From a virus: 57,872 nt of DNA. A program made the position numbers and the translations under genes. Below the pieces are notes generated by a model. It had not been told where the DNA came from. It did not search any database and was given only the letters and a program-made list of their open reading frames with translations. This document shows, one piece after another, positions 50,061-57,872 of this stretch (position 1 is the first letter of the stretch; the number at the start of each line of letters is the position of its first letter). Where the stretch lies: the IMG/VR virus record IMGVR_UViG_3300032315_000356, positions 1 to 57,872 of that record; one strand, 5' to 3'.

Positions 50061-52328
50061 ATTCAGACCTCACCTGAAATCGAAAACATCATTGAACGAG
50101 CAATCGAAGCTGCTAAGCAACGCAACCATGAATATTGCACAGTAGAACATTTGCTTCTTGCATTGATTACTCACTCTCCTTTTAGGAAGTGCTTGAACAG
50201 CTTTAATGCTGACACAGATATGCTAATTGCTGAAGTCGAAGCGTATCTTAACGGTTTACACGCGATTGAATCCAAAGACCCAACCAGTCAGCCAAAACGC
50301 ACTAACACACTCGAACGCGTCATGAACCGTTCTGTGACACAGGTCTTGTTTACTGGCCGCCGGCAAGTGGCTACAATTGACCTGTTCATGAGTATCGCTA
50401 GCGAAGGTAATTCACATGGACATTACTTCCTACTCAAGTACGGCATCGGTAAGGCAGAGTTTCTCGCCCATTGGCAAAAGAACTATCGAGGCGGCGAGTA
50501 TGCTAGTGGTATCAGTGATATCCAAGCTGATGAGATTCTCGAAGAATATACTATCAATCTAACTCAGCTTGCGCGAAATGAGAAACTAGAACCTGTGATC
50601 GGTCGTACTAAAGAGATCGATGACATCATCAATGTCCTAGCAAAGCGATTCAAGGCTAACGTATTGATGGTAGGTGATCCGGGCGTTGGTAAGACTGCCA
50701 TCGCTGAAGGTATCGCCAACGCAATCGTCAACGAAGAAGTTCCAGATTTCTTGCTAGATCATGAACTATATTCTCTTGAGATCGGTTCGTTGCTTGCTGG
50801 ATCTAAGTATCGAGGTGACTTCGAAGAAAAGGTAAAGCACGTACTACAGGCACTTACCGTCAAGAAGAAGGCTATCCTATTCATCGACGAAGCACATACC
50901 ATGCAGGGTGCTGGCGGCTCGACTTCTGGAGCTGTTGACTTTTCTAATATGATCAAGCCCGCTATCACTAAGGGTAACCTTAAGGTGATCGCATCTACGA
51001 CTTGGGAAGAATACTACGAATCGTTCGAAAAGGATCGAGCGTTGATGCGCCGATTCTATCGTGTTTCCATCGATGAACCTTCGCATGATTCTACTGTTCG
51101 AATCCTTCGTGGACTTTCTACCCGGCTAAATGATTTCCATAATGTTAGTATTAGCGAAGAGGCAATCGAAGCAGCAGTCGAAAGTGCCGATCGATATATT
51201 CACGACCGCAAGAATCCAGACAAGTCGATTGACTTGCTTGATGCGGCTTGTGCAAAACAGCGTGTCCTCGAAAACAAGGGTGTAATTATCACTAAGCAGT
51301 TGATTTATGATCAAGTAGAAAAGTTTACTGGCGTCCCGGCAGACAAAATGTCCGGTGATAATCTTGATCGTATTCATCAGCTTGACGCAAATGTCAAGGA
51401 TAAGCTCTATGGCCAAGATGAGACAGTAGATAAGGTCCTCGAACGGGTTTATGTATCATTTGCTGGTATCGGCAATGATAAGAAGCCCGTCGCAAGTTTC
51501 TTGTTCTTGGGCCCTACAGGTACGGGTAAAACAGAATTGGCTAAGCTGCTCTCTAAGAATTTAGAGATGCCGCTTCTCAAGTATGACATGTCGGAATACG
51601 GAGAGAAGCACAGCGTAAGTGGCTTGATTGGTCCTCCCCCGGGATATGTGGGCTTCAGCGATTCACAGGTGCAGGGTGGACGTTTGATTTCAGACTTGAG
51701 CAAGAACCCTCATTCGATTATGCTATTTGACGAAGTTGAAAAGGCTCACCCCGATATCTTCAACATCTTCTTGCAGATTTTGGATGAGGGACGCATCACC
51801 GGTTCTAACGGTAAGGAAGTCTCATGTAAGAACACTATCATTATCATGACTTCTAACCTTGGTTCAGCGGACAATGAGCGCAATAACATCGGTTTCGGTG
51901 CGTTAGAAAAAACCGACGAAGATGAGAAAGCACTCAAGCAGTTCTTCAAACCTGAGTTCCGCAATCGTCTTGATATGGTTTGCAAGTTCAATAAGTTGGA
52001 TACGCTTGCTATCAAGAAGATCGTTATCAAGTTCCTCGATGAGGTCAAGAAGCCCTTGCTCGAAAAGCACAATATCACTCTTAACTTGAGCGAATCGGCA
52101 GTTGACTATCTGGCTGCTAAAGGATACGATAGTAAGATGGGCGCCCGTCCGCTTGCTCGTAAGATCGATGAACTGATTCGTGTTCCCCTCTCAAAGAAGA
52201 TTCTCTTTGAGCGTATCGCGAATTCAAGTATCATGGCAGTTCTGGAAGACGACGAGATTGTTTTCCAGGTTACGCAAAAACAAAACGCAAGGATTGGTCA
52301 TGACGGCATCATTGAAATTCAAGACTGA
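50061..52328 (+). CDS. clpA: ClpA-like AAA+ unfoldase with probable ATT start
   Basis: The 755-residue protein (E. coli ClpA 758) has an N domain, two AAA+ rings and a C-terminal domain. Walker A motifs are GDPGVGKT (205-212) and GPTGTGKT (484-491), with FIDEAH and LFDEVEKAHPD. An IGF tripeptide (610-612) sits where ClpA has IGL, the ClpP-docking loop. An ATG-type start near 50151 would cut the N domain. The frame is open from 50049, and AAGGA eight bases before ATT 50061 gives (M)QTSPEIENIIERAIEAAK, which matches the family N-terminus. No ClpP is encoded here, so it may use the host ClpP. Confidence 0.88.
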   Translation: MQTSPEIENIIERAIEAAKQRNHEYCTVEHLLLALITHSPFRKCLNSFNADTDMLIAEVEAYLNGLHAIESKDPTSQPKRTNTLERVMNRSVTQVLFTGRRQVATIDLFMSIASEGNSHGHYFLLKYGIGKAEFLAHWQKNYRGGEYASGISDIQADEILEEYTINLTQLARNEKLEPVIGRTKEIDDIINVLAKRFKANVLMVGDPGVGKTAIAEGIANAIVNEEVPDFLLDHELYSLEIGSLLAGSKYRGDFEEKVKHVLQALTVKKKAILFIDEAHTMQGAGGSTSGAVDFSNMIKPAITKGNLKVIASTTWEEYYESFEKDRALMRRFYRVSIDEPSHDSTVRILRGLSTRLNDFHNVSISEEAIEAAVESADRYIHDRKNPDKSIDLLDAACAKQRVLENKGVIITKQLIYDQVEKFTGVPADKMSGDNLDRIHQLDANVKDKLYGQDETVDKVLERVYVSFAGIGNDKKPVASFLFLGPTGTGKTELAKLLSKNLEMPLLKYDMSEYGEKHSVSGLIGPPPGYVGFSDSQVQGGRLISDLSKNPHSIMLFDEVEKAHPDIFNIFLQILDEGRITGSNGKEVSCKNTIIIMTSNLGSADNERNNIGFGALEKTDEDEKALKQFFKPEFRNRLDMVCKFNKLDTLAIKKIVIKFLDEVKKPLLEKHNITLNLSESAVDYLAAKGYDSKMGARPLARKIDELIRVPLSKKILFERIANSSIMAVLEDDEIVFQVTQKQNARIGHDGIIEIQD

Positions 52329-52917
52329 AGATCGGACTTTCCTTTACTACAATAAATTTAAGTATAAAGTCAGTGTACGGACACCCAGAGTTCAAGAAAG
52401 TATACAGCTGGGAAACCTCATCAGTCTGCCAGAGATATATACAGTATCGCGCACTGATCGGGAAAAAATCAGCATATTCCTTGATTTGCATCGAGAGAAT
52501 AATAAGTTCAGGATAGAAGGGGACCGTATCACCTTCTTTAGTAACGATTTAGCACTAGTTGAACAATTTCAATCATTGGCTAATTCTGCACTCATAACTG
52601 AAGCTGTTGTAACACATGGCGTAAAATTATTTAAGAATACTCCTCCTGCTAAGTTTAGATCCTATCTTAAGACGACACGGATAGAATCTGAGTTTAGGTC
52701 AGAGTTTGTAAAATACCTAGAACGAACCGATGGATTACGCCCCAACAATCCTTTTCTTCGATGTCTGTATCCACAAAGCAGTTGGGGATATAAATATCTT
52801 TGGATTTATGATCATTACTTCATTGATTACGACGACCCATCTATGTTAACCTATATGCATCTGATGTTTCCTAATGTTTTGGGTAAAACCTACAAATTAG
52901 AAAAGAAATCATCCTAA
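52300..52917 (+). CDS. Hypothetical protein after clpA
   Basis: ATG 52300 with AAGGA six bases upstream is preferred over earlier in-frame codons deep inside clpA. The 205-residue product overlaps clpA by 29 bases. It has RIEGDRITFFSNDLALVEQF and a C-terminal DHYFIDYDDPSMLTYMHLM. I recall similar text from T4-like phages but know no function. Confidence 0.68.
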   Translation: MTASLKFKTEDRTFLYYNKFKYKVSVRTPRVQESIQLGNLISLPEIYTVSRTDREKISIFLDLHRENNKFRIEGDRITFFSNDLALVEQFQSLANSALITEAVVTHGVKLFKNTPPAKFRSYLKTTRIESEFRSEFVKYLERTDGLRPNNPFLRCLYPQSSWGYKYLWIYDHYFIDYDDPSMLTYMHLMFPNVLGKTYKLEKKSS

Positions 52918-52920
52918 TTA

Positions 52921-52928
52921 GATAAATA
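52921..52928 (+). promoter_or_regulatory. Late-type promoter octamer
   Basis: GATAAATA followed by CTCTATATAAT; GGAG and ATG 52953 follow. Confidence 0.7.
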
Positions 52929-52952
52929 CTCTATATAATTTGGAGTATTAAT

Positions 52953-53117
52953 ATGGCTAGAATGATAGAAGAAGCCATCGTTATCAGGTTATCAAAACTT
53001 GTAAAAGACGAAGATGCAACGCAACATATTGTTTCAGCAGATGCGCAACTAGCATTGGAACAAGTGGCTCAGGAATTAGCAGGTCCGGGCGTGATTGTAG
53101 AGGTTGCTAGTACATAA
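52953..53117 (+). CDS. 54-residue late protein
   Basis: ATG 52953, with GGAG seven bases upstream and a late promoter. The small helical protein (MARMIEEAIVIRLSKLVKDE at the start) ends at TAA 53117, whose last base is the first base of the next ATG. Function is unknown. Confidence 0.65.
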   Translation: MARMIEEAIVIRLSKLVKDEDATQHIVSADAQLALEQVAQELAGPGVIVEVAST

Positions 53118-53197
53118 TGTCTTTCACATCCTGTACTTATATGGTTAGTTGGCATTCTGCTGCGATATCGTGTGGGTTATGTGGAGAAAAGGCATGA
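53117..53197 (+). CDS. 26-residue peptide with CxxC
   Basis: ATG 53117 (TAATG overlap) to TGA 53197 (ATGA overlap with the next gene). It contains C6 and a C19-G-L-C22 pair and looks like half of a metal- or disulfide-binding knuckle. The tight coupling on both sides supports translation, at least as a bridge between the two neighbours. Confidence 0.45.
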   Translation: MSFTSCTYMVSWHSAAISCGLCGEKA

Positions 53198-53580
53198 GTG
53201 CTTCTACCACACTAATATTATTGCCACAAACAGCATATGTTAATCCGGGTAACGGAGCACCGTATACTGTAACGGGCGACTCACGCCCCGCCGCGGCATA
53301 TTATTTAGGTAATAAAGACCTGCAAACGGTCAACATAAGTTTGACCAACTGTACAGGTAACATTGTACTGGAAGCCACACTAGCTTCTCAGCCTGTAGAT
53401 TTGGATTGGTTCAAAGTCTATGAGTTAGAGGCAAATGCCAACGCAGCAGCAAACTCACTTCCGCAAATCGCGTCTAATGCTAAGGTGTACACAAATGTCG
53501 AAGGCAATTTTGTTTATGTCAGAGCGAAGATTGAAGGTTTTCAAGGCGGCGCTGTGAATTTTGTAAAGATAAGCTATTAG
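53194..53580 (+). CDS. Small virion-type structural protein
   Basis: ATG 53194 with GGAG at 53183 is chosen over earlier in-frame codons. The 128-residue product (MSASTTLILLPQTAYVNPG at the start) is beta-rich with Thr, Ala and Asn. A late promoter at 52921 leads the unit. It is probably a minor virion or fibre component. Confidence 0.7.
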   Translation: MSASTTLILLPQTAYVNPGNGAPYTVTGDSRPAAAYYLGNKDLQTVNISLTNCTGNIVLEATLASQPVDLDWFKVYELEANANAAANSLPQIASNAKVYTNVEGNFVYVRAKIEGFQGGAVNFVKISY

Positions 53581-53591
53581 AAAGAATTACA

Positions 53592-53777
53592 ATGGAAACT
53601 ACAATCAATATCAAAGCACAGTTCGAGGCATTCCTCGCTGAAAATGAAAAGTTCAATAAGGGCAATGCAGCAGCAGGTACTCGTGCCCGTAAGGCATTAG
53701 GTGAACTTGCTAAGTTGTGCAAGGCTCGTCGCAACGAGATCACTGAAAAAAAGAACGCACGCAAAGAAACGAACTAG
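53592..53777 (+). CDS. Histone-like (Hc1-type) small basic protein
   Basis: A 61-residue Lys/Arg/Ala-rich helical protein with TRARKALGELAKLCKARRNE and a basic end. It resembles small histone H1-like proteins found in some phages and bacteria, which bind DNA. It may be packaged with, or act on, phage DNA. Confidence 0.7.
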   Translation: METTINIKAQFEAFLAENEKFNKGNAAAGTRARKALGELAKLCKARRNEITEKKNARKETN

Positions 53778-53780
53778 TCA

Positions 53781-54836
53781 ATGAATGTGATAGCAGTATA
53801 CCCCGGGAGATTCCATCCTCTGCACAAAGGCCATGCAGCTAGCTTTAAGCAATTGGCGCAGAAGTTTGGTTTGGAGAATACATATCTTGCTATCTCAGCT
53901 AAACAAGAACAGCCAAAGAGTCCATTCTCAGCACAAGATCGTGCTAAGATGGCCTCTGCTTTGGGAATCCCTTCAAAGAACATTATGGCAGTTAGTAATC
54001 CATATATGGCAAAGGAATACTTAGATAAGGTAGAATCGAGTGGCGGTGATACTGATAATACCATTCTAGTTTTCGGTGTGAGTAAAAAGGATATGGAGGG
54101 CGACCCGTCAATGGGCATCGCTCCAGATCCTCGTTTCTCATTCAAGCCCAAGAAAGATGGTTCTGCTCCTTACATGCAACCTTATTCAGCAAAAGCGATG
54201 CAAAACCCACAACCGATGACTAAACATGCATATGTGTTATCAACTGATGTAGCCGAGTTTCCTATCGCGGGGGAAACAATGCGTGACGCAAGTGCTATTC
54301 GTAAAGCATATGCAGGTGCCGATACCAAGAAAAAAATGAGAATTTTAACTGACTTATACGGAGATTCAGCAGAAAAGATGAAGCAAACATTCGACAATAA
54401 CCTGCAGGTTACTGAGAGCATTCGTAGGTTGATTGCTGCTATCAAACCGTTGATCAGCGAAGCGACTCCTGCACAAAAAGCAAAATTCGTTCATTTATTG
54501 AGCGAAGCCAAAACTCAACTCCACAAACGCAATAAGCGTATCTATGAGAGTGAAAGTACAAGAGAACCAATTTACAAAGATGGTAGAGATATCGACATCG
54601 TTAGAGATTTGGGCAATAACTATTATCTGTCTAAAGAAGTCGATGAAGATGACGATGTTCGTAAAGTAAATTATGCAGTCTATACTAAGGTTCCTGATAC
54701 TACAGATATGTATACATTTGTCAATTCTGTGCAGGTGAGTCCATATAGCCCGAGCCGCGAACAACTAGAAGCTGCGATCAAAAAAGTTATCGATGCTGAT
54801 CGAACCACAACCAATGATTACTTAGAAGAAAGATAA
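53781..54836 (+). CDS. Cytidylyltransferase-type nucleotidylyltransferase
   Basis: A 351-residue protein. Residues 1-~200 form a HIGH-type nucleotidylyltransferase: GRFHPLHKGH (9-18; H15 and H18), an LAISAKQ strand end, and MRDASAIRKAY, the second nucleotide-binding site (ISSTxIR-like). This family includes NMN, pantetheine-phosphate and CTP:phosphocholine-type enzymes; the substrate is unknown. Residues ~210-350 are an added domain with L-x-E sequences (LISEAT, LLSEAK) that might be protease sites. Confidence 0.8.
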   Translation: MNVIAVYPGRFHPLHKGHAASFKQLAQKFGLENTYLAISAKQEQPKSPFSAQDRAKMASALGIPSKNIMAVSNPYMAKEYLDKVESSGGDTDNTILVFGVSKKDMEGDPSMGIAPDPRFSFKPKKDGSAPYMQPYSAKAMQNPQPMTKHAYVLSTDVAEFPIAGETMRDASAIRKAYAGADTKKKMRILTDLYGDSAEKMKQTFDNNLQVTESIRRLIAAIKPLISEATPAQKAKFVHLLSEAKTQLHKRNKRIYESESTREPIYKDGRDIDIVRDLGNNYYLSKEVDEDDDVRKVNYAVYTKVPDTTDMYTFVNSVQVSPYSPSREQLEAAIKKVIDADRTTTNDYLEER

Positions 54837-54912
54837 TTAATAATTGGCTTAGGCTAGCCAAAACACAGTAAATATGATGCTTTTCTATCAAATAAAAAAA
54901 TACGCGCCCTCG

Positions 54913-54947
54913 TTCTGATGTAAATATCTGTATAGCTTACATCAGAA
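54913..54947. repeat. Perfect 11-bp inverted repeat over a late promoter
   Basis: TTCTGATGTAA at 54913-54923 is the exact complement of 54937-54947, with a 13-base centre. The late octamer overlaps the left arm, and the right arm ends next to the ribosome site of the next gene. Confidence 0.75.
54919..54926 (+). promoter_or_regulatory. Late-type promoter octamer
   Basis: TGTAAATA, followed after the inverted repeat by AGAGGAC and ATG 54957. Confidence 0.5.
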
Positions 54948-54956
54948 GAGGACTTC

Positions 54957-55856
54957 ATGGCTAAGAAACCAAAGATTACAACTACTGCACCAAACGGCGA
55001 AGAGCGTACTGTTCCCGTAGAAAAGATTCAAGAAATTGCTGATCAAGCAGCAACAGAACAACAGCAAGCTCCGCAAGAAGGTCAAATTCAAGTTAACGTT
55101 GACTTCCTACGTACTACAAAAGTTCACATCGCAATGCCATGTTACGGCGGCATGTTGACTGAATCTACGTTCATGAGTTTCATCAAGTGGGCTAACACTG
55201 CGCGTCAGTTAGGCATCGATTGGACGCTTGAGACTATGGTTAATGAATCACTCATTAGCCGCGCCCGTAATACGCTTACTGCGAAGTTTCTCGCAATGCC
55301 TGATGCAACTCACCTATTCTTCGTGGACGCTGATATTGGTTGGGAACCCTGGCATCTACTCGTTCTGCTAAATCGTGACGTTGATGTCATTGGTGGACTT
55401 TACCCAATGAAGACGATGCCAATCAAGTGGGTCGTCAATGGATTCGAAGGCGCTGAAGAAGGCCCCGATGGTTTACAAGAAGTATCAAAGGCAGGCACTG
55501 GCTTCCTTCTTATGAAGAAGCATGTATTCAGTAAGCTGAATTCTCATCCAGCAGTCAAGCAGTACAAGAACGACATTGGTCTTGACCCGATGTATGATCA
55601 ATACTTGAAGACGTACTTTGATACCGCAGTGCGTCAAAATCGTTATTATTCCGAGGATTGGACTTTTTGCGAGAACCATAGAGATTTAGGCGGTAAGATT
55701 TGGGTTGACAAGCGAGTCTTGTTGAGACATTCCGGTTCATACGTGTTCTGTCAGGAAAATCAGGATTATCTACTCAATTCAATTGGTCCCATGTGGGCTG
55801 AGGCACAAAAAGCTAAGGGCTACAAGATTATTGATGAAAACGGAAACGAAATCTAA
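54957..55856 (+). CDS. GT-A fold glycosyltransferase-like protein
   Basis: A 299-residue protein. After a polar, Gln-rich N-terminus it shows a GT-A core: HIAMPCYGG (57-65), RNTLTAKFL, the metal-binding D124-x-D126 in FFVDADIGWEP, and IGGLYPMK. These suit a family-2-like glycosyltransferase. It could glycosylate phage DNA, a virion protein or host surface sugar. A late promoter and its own terminator make it a single-gene late unit. Confidence 0.8.
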   Translation: MAKKPKITTTAPNGEERTVPVEKIQEIADQAATEQQQAPQEGQIQVNVDFLRTTKVHIAMPCYGGMLTESTFMSFIKWANTARQLGIDWTLETMVNESLISRARNTLTAKFLAMPDATHLFFVDADIGWEPWHLLVLLNRDVDVIGGLYPMKTMPIKWVVNGFEGAEEGPDGLQEVSKAGTGFLLMKKHVFSKLNSHPAVKQYKNDIGLDPMYDQYLKTYFDTAVRQNRYYSEDWTFCENHRDLGGKIWVDKRVLLRHSGSYVFCQENQDYLLNSIGPMWAEAQKAKGYKIIDENGNEI

Positions 55857-55869
55857 GTTTCTATAATAT

Positions 55870-55902
55870 AGAGAGGGTTAACTAAGTTAGCCCTCTCTTT
55901 TT
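55870..55902 (+). terminator. Rho-independent terminator
   Basis: Stem AGAGAGGG with CCCTCTCT, extended by TAAC/GTTA across a TAA loop, followed by five Ts. It ends the glycosyltransferase transcript. Confidence 0.9.
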
Positions 55903-55959
55903 GGCTATTTCGGTACAATCAATATCTTGGATGGACAACCGTAAATCGAAGCAACTAGT

Positions 55960-55967
55960 GATAAATA
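55960..55967 (+). promoter_or_regulatory. Late-type promoter octamer
   Basis: GATAAATA followed by CACTATAAC, 23 bases before ATG 55991. Confidence 0.7.
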
Positions 55968-55990
55968 CACTATAACGATGGATTTTATCA

Positions 55991-57742
55991 ATGAAAATTA
56001 ACGATATTTACGAAAGTACAACAGCCGGCTCAGTTGCAACTGTGGCACAGCCAATGACTGGGAACCCACTGAAACGGTCTAATGTTGGCCAAGGCGTCTA
56101 TCCTAATCAAAAAGCAGGTAGCTTGCTCACTGGTAAGAAAAGTGTGTCAGAAGAATGGACTCATGAGTATAGCCCGGGGAACACTTCACACTGGTCTGGA
56201 ACTGTAAACACAGGTAAGTACATACATGATGGAAATGTTGTAGCCATATATACGGGTTTTGAACATCCTAGTACAGGCAGGCAGTCCCACATTAAAGTTA
56301 AGTTTTTACCAACCGGCAAAGTTAAGCAATTCAGTAATACTAGGTCTGGCTTCAACGAAGCCGAAAAGTGGATTCGGTCAGACTGGCGCCTGCAGGGCTC
56401 GGCCACAGATCGAACAGGAAATATGTTTGAAAGTGCGAAAACTAAGAAAAGTAAAAATGAGTTTGATGCCGAGTTAGATTCTAAGGGCAGATTTACCAAG
56501 GCTTCAGTGAGAAAAATGTTTAACGGGAAACTATCACCAGACGCTAAAGGCATCAAGGAAGCACACCTAGACGAAGATGAATTGATCATCATGCCAGGAC
56601 AAGGGCATAGATTAAAGAGCGGATTCATTCCTCACGATCATGATCGTAGAGATCATGAAGTTGAAATGGCTCGTAGTGACTTATTCCAAGCAGCAAAGAA
56701 TGCTAAGCAAACGTTTGAGATGCTTCAAGGTGTGTCTGAAGATCAAGGACTCGAAGGCTGGGTACAGGCTAAGATCACTAAAGCAGCAGATTATCTAAAC
56801 TCAGTTCGACAGTATCTTGAGGGTAAACACGTCCGTGAGATGACCGGCGGAGTTATTGCAGGGGGCGGTGTTGGAGAAGCAAGAAGCCAAAAGTACGAAA
56901 TGAGATTTACTAACGGAAAGACCCAGCGTTTTGTAGCAGCAACTCCAGAAGAAGCTAAAAAGAAAGCCAAAGGGTTAGGTGCAACTAGTCTGATTAAGGT
57001 TAGTACAGATGGTATGCCACAAGGCAAAGTTGCTGAAGGCAAGAAAGTTCAAGAGGCGGCGTCCGATCCAATCGAAAAAAGAATCACGGTTAAGAAATGG
57101 GGCGGGAATGACGATCACAGCTGGGCTGTTCTAGTTGATGGCAAACCCGCTGTTACTGGTTTGTCAAAAAGAGAAGTACCGCACTATAAATCACAAGTAA
57201 TGAAGAAACTTCAAGAAAAACCTCAACTAACCGGAACTAATTTGGAAGAAGGCAAGCAGGAAACCTACAATCTAAGAGATTTAGGAAATGATCTAAACAA
57301 TTATGTCGGGTCTGACTCCGAGTCCGTTCTGGTTACGAAAATATTAAATATTTTACGAAATAACTATACTGATAGTAGAGGGGCAAGTCTTCCAAATAGA
57401 GAGATATCAGGATCTGAATTGATGTCATTGTATGGCATCAGTGCAAGGCAACAGGGTGCTTTTATTAACTTCATCGACAAAGTATACGGTGGTCCAAAGA
57501 AAGACGAGGAAGACTCTTACAATTCATTTAGGTTTGATGAGGAAGCTGACCTTTTGGATGAAGGCATGGGTCTTAAGCAGCTTGCAGCCGCAGCCGCAGC
57601 AATAGGCTATATGCTTGTCCCAAATAACGTCGGTGATGGGACAAGCAGTAGATCATCGGCTGACCGGGCATATGACACCTATCTATCGCAAACTCCCTCT
57701 CATCTGGTACCGAGATATACGACTCCCATCAAAGGCAAGTAA
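55991..57742 (+). CDS. Probable internal or injected virion protein
   Basis: A 583-residue protein starting MKINDIYEST, the same style of N-terminus as 28055, 29569 and 32235. A central block with HDHDRRDHEVEMARSDLFQ, EDQGLEGWVQAKITKAADYL and GGVIAGGGVGEA is a text I recall from virion-associated proteins of T4-like marine phages. Several [IL]-x-E sequences could be cut by the prohead protease. The C-terminal ~60 residues include an Ala-rich hydrophobic segment (LKQLAAAAAAIGYMLVP), possibly membrane-interacting. It has its own late promoter after a terminator. Confidence 0.72.
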   Translation: MKINDIYESTTAGSVATVAQPMTGNPLKRSNVGQGVYPNQKAGSLLTGKKSVSEEWTHEYSPGNTSHWSGTVNTGKYIHDGNVVAIYTGFEHPSTGRQSHIKVKFLPTGKVKQFSNTRSGFNEAEKWIRSDWRLQGSATDRTGNMFESAKTKKSKNEFDAELDSKGRFTKASVRKMFNGKLSPDAKGIKEAHLDEDELIIMPGQGHRLKSGFIPHDHDRRDHEVEMARSDLFQAAKNAKQTFEMLQGVSEDQGLEGWVQAKITKAADYLNSVRQYLEGKHVREMTGGVIAGGGVGEARSQKYEMRFTNGKTQRFVAATPEEAKKKAKGLGATSLIKVSTDGMPQGKVAEGKKVQEAASDPIEKRITVKKWGGNDDHSWAVLVDGKPAVTGLSKREVPHYKSQVMKKLQEKPQLTGTNLEEGKQETYNLRDLGNDLNNYVGSDSESVLVTKILNILRNNYTDSRGASLPNREISGSELMSLYGISARQQGAFINFIDKVYGGPKKDEEDSYNSFRFDEEADLLDEGMGLKQLAAAAAAIGYMLVPNNVGDGTSSRSSADRAYDTYLSQTPSHLVPRYTTPIKGK

Positions 57743-57744
57743 TC

Positions 57745-57792
57745 ATGAGTTCTATTCGCAAAAGCATGATTGTTAGCGGAGGAGCAAGCTAA
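57745..57792 (+). CDS. 15-residue leader-like reading frame
   Basis: ATG 57745 to TAA 57792. The GGAGGAG ribosome site of the next gene lies inside its last codons, and the next GTG follows its stop directly. It may be a leader that couples translation, or chance. Confidence 0.25.
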   Translation: MSSIRKSMIVSGGAS

Positions 57793-57872
57793 GTGCGTAA
57801 CCTCATCAACCTCTTAGAAGCAGTTCAAAAAGGTTGTCCTCGTGCCACCCATGATATCAATTTAAATCTTAA
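57793..57872 (+). CDS. Conserved-type hypothetical protein, 5' part (cut by window end)
   Basis: GTG 57793 with GGAGGAG eight bases upstream. The first 26 residues include CPRATHDINLNL, which matches the start of a conserved protein of T4-like marine phages as I recall it. The rest is outside the window. Confidence 0.6.
   Translation, partial: MRNLINLLEAVQKGCPRATHDINLNL

Overview
This window looks like an internal piece of a large, AT-leaning, T4-like myovirus genome (tailed phage). The evidence is a T4-type replication set (gp44-like clamp loader ATPase, gp41-like helicase, gp61-like primase, UvsW, DexA, RNA ligase 1), a gp31/GroES-like co-chaperonin, class Ia ribonucleotide reductase with glutaredoxin, PhoH, and many short genes of the kind seen in marine and freshwater T4-like phages. 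Genes are tightly packed with ATGA or TAATG overlaps. Nearly all are on the + strand; only two are on the - strand. No tRNA, rRNA, integrase, insertion sequence or CRISPR array was seen. The host cannot be named from the sequence. All family names are from recognition of motifs, not from database searches.

Layout: 1-2.3 kb holds the end of a repeat-built tail fibre and a glycine-rich adhesin. 2.3-7.6 kb is a nucleotide-metabolism operon (nrdA, a class II aldolase, nrdB, glutaredoxin, a small beta-barrel protein). 7.6-10.8 kb is a large virion protein. 10.9-24.0 kb is an early region with metK, an RNA ligase, an AAA+ ATPase, uvsW, a possible small clamp-loader subunit, a zinc-finger protein, a run of small related proteins, dexA and a DnaE-like polymerase fragment. 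24.1-25.4 kb is a small late island with divergent late promoters. 25.4-27.8 kb holds primase and helicase. 27.8-33.3 kb is late, with a nucleotidyltransferase, a ligase-like protein and virion proteins. 33.3-34.6 kb holds an IscA-type protein, a PD-(D/E)XK nuclease and a GIY-YIG-like remnant. 34.6-42.3 kb holds a tail fibre, a GH19 endolysin and two large virion proteins. 42.3-46.5 kb mixes small late proteins, the other DnaE-like fragment, GroES, a structured RNA candidate and the clamp loader. 46.5-57.9 kb holds phoH (- strand), a 3TM holin, a J-domain protein, a ClpA-type unfoldase, a nucleotidylyltransferase, a glycosyltransferase and a probable internal virion protein.

Two promoter systems can be read directly. 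Thirteen sites match the bacterial vegetative consensus (TTGACA/T, 16-17 bp, TATATT-like) in front of early genes. At least a dozen sites match the T4 late octamer (TATAAATA-like, here mostly GATAAATA or CATAAATA) in front of virion genes. At six early and two late sites the start codon lies where transcription should begin, which implies leaderless mRNAs.

The most unusual content is a family-C (DnaE) polymerase core reduced to its motifs and split into two genes 20 kb apart (43153-43659 and 23463-24041). Next are a nucleotidyltransferase/ligase-like pair expressed late with possible prohead-protease sites, a ClpA-like unfoldase that keeps a ClpP-docking IGF loop and appears to start at ATT, an Ala-rich gene fused in frame through a promoter to an AAA+ ATPase, and a multi-branched RNA element at 44498-44573.
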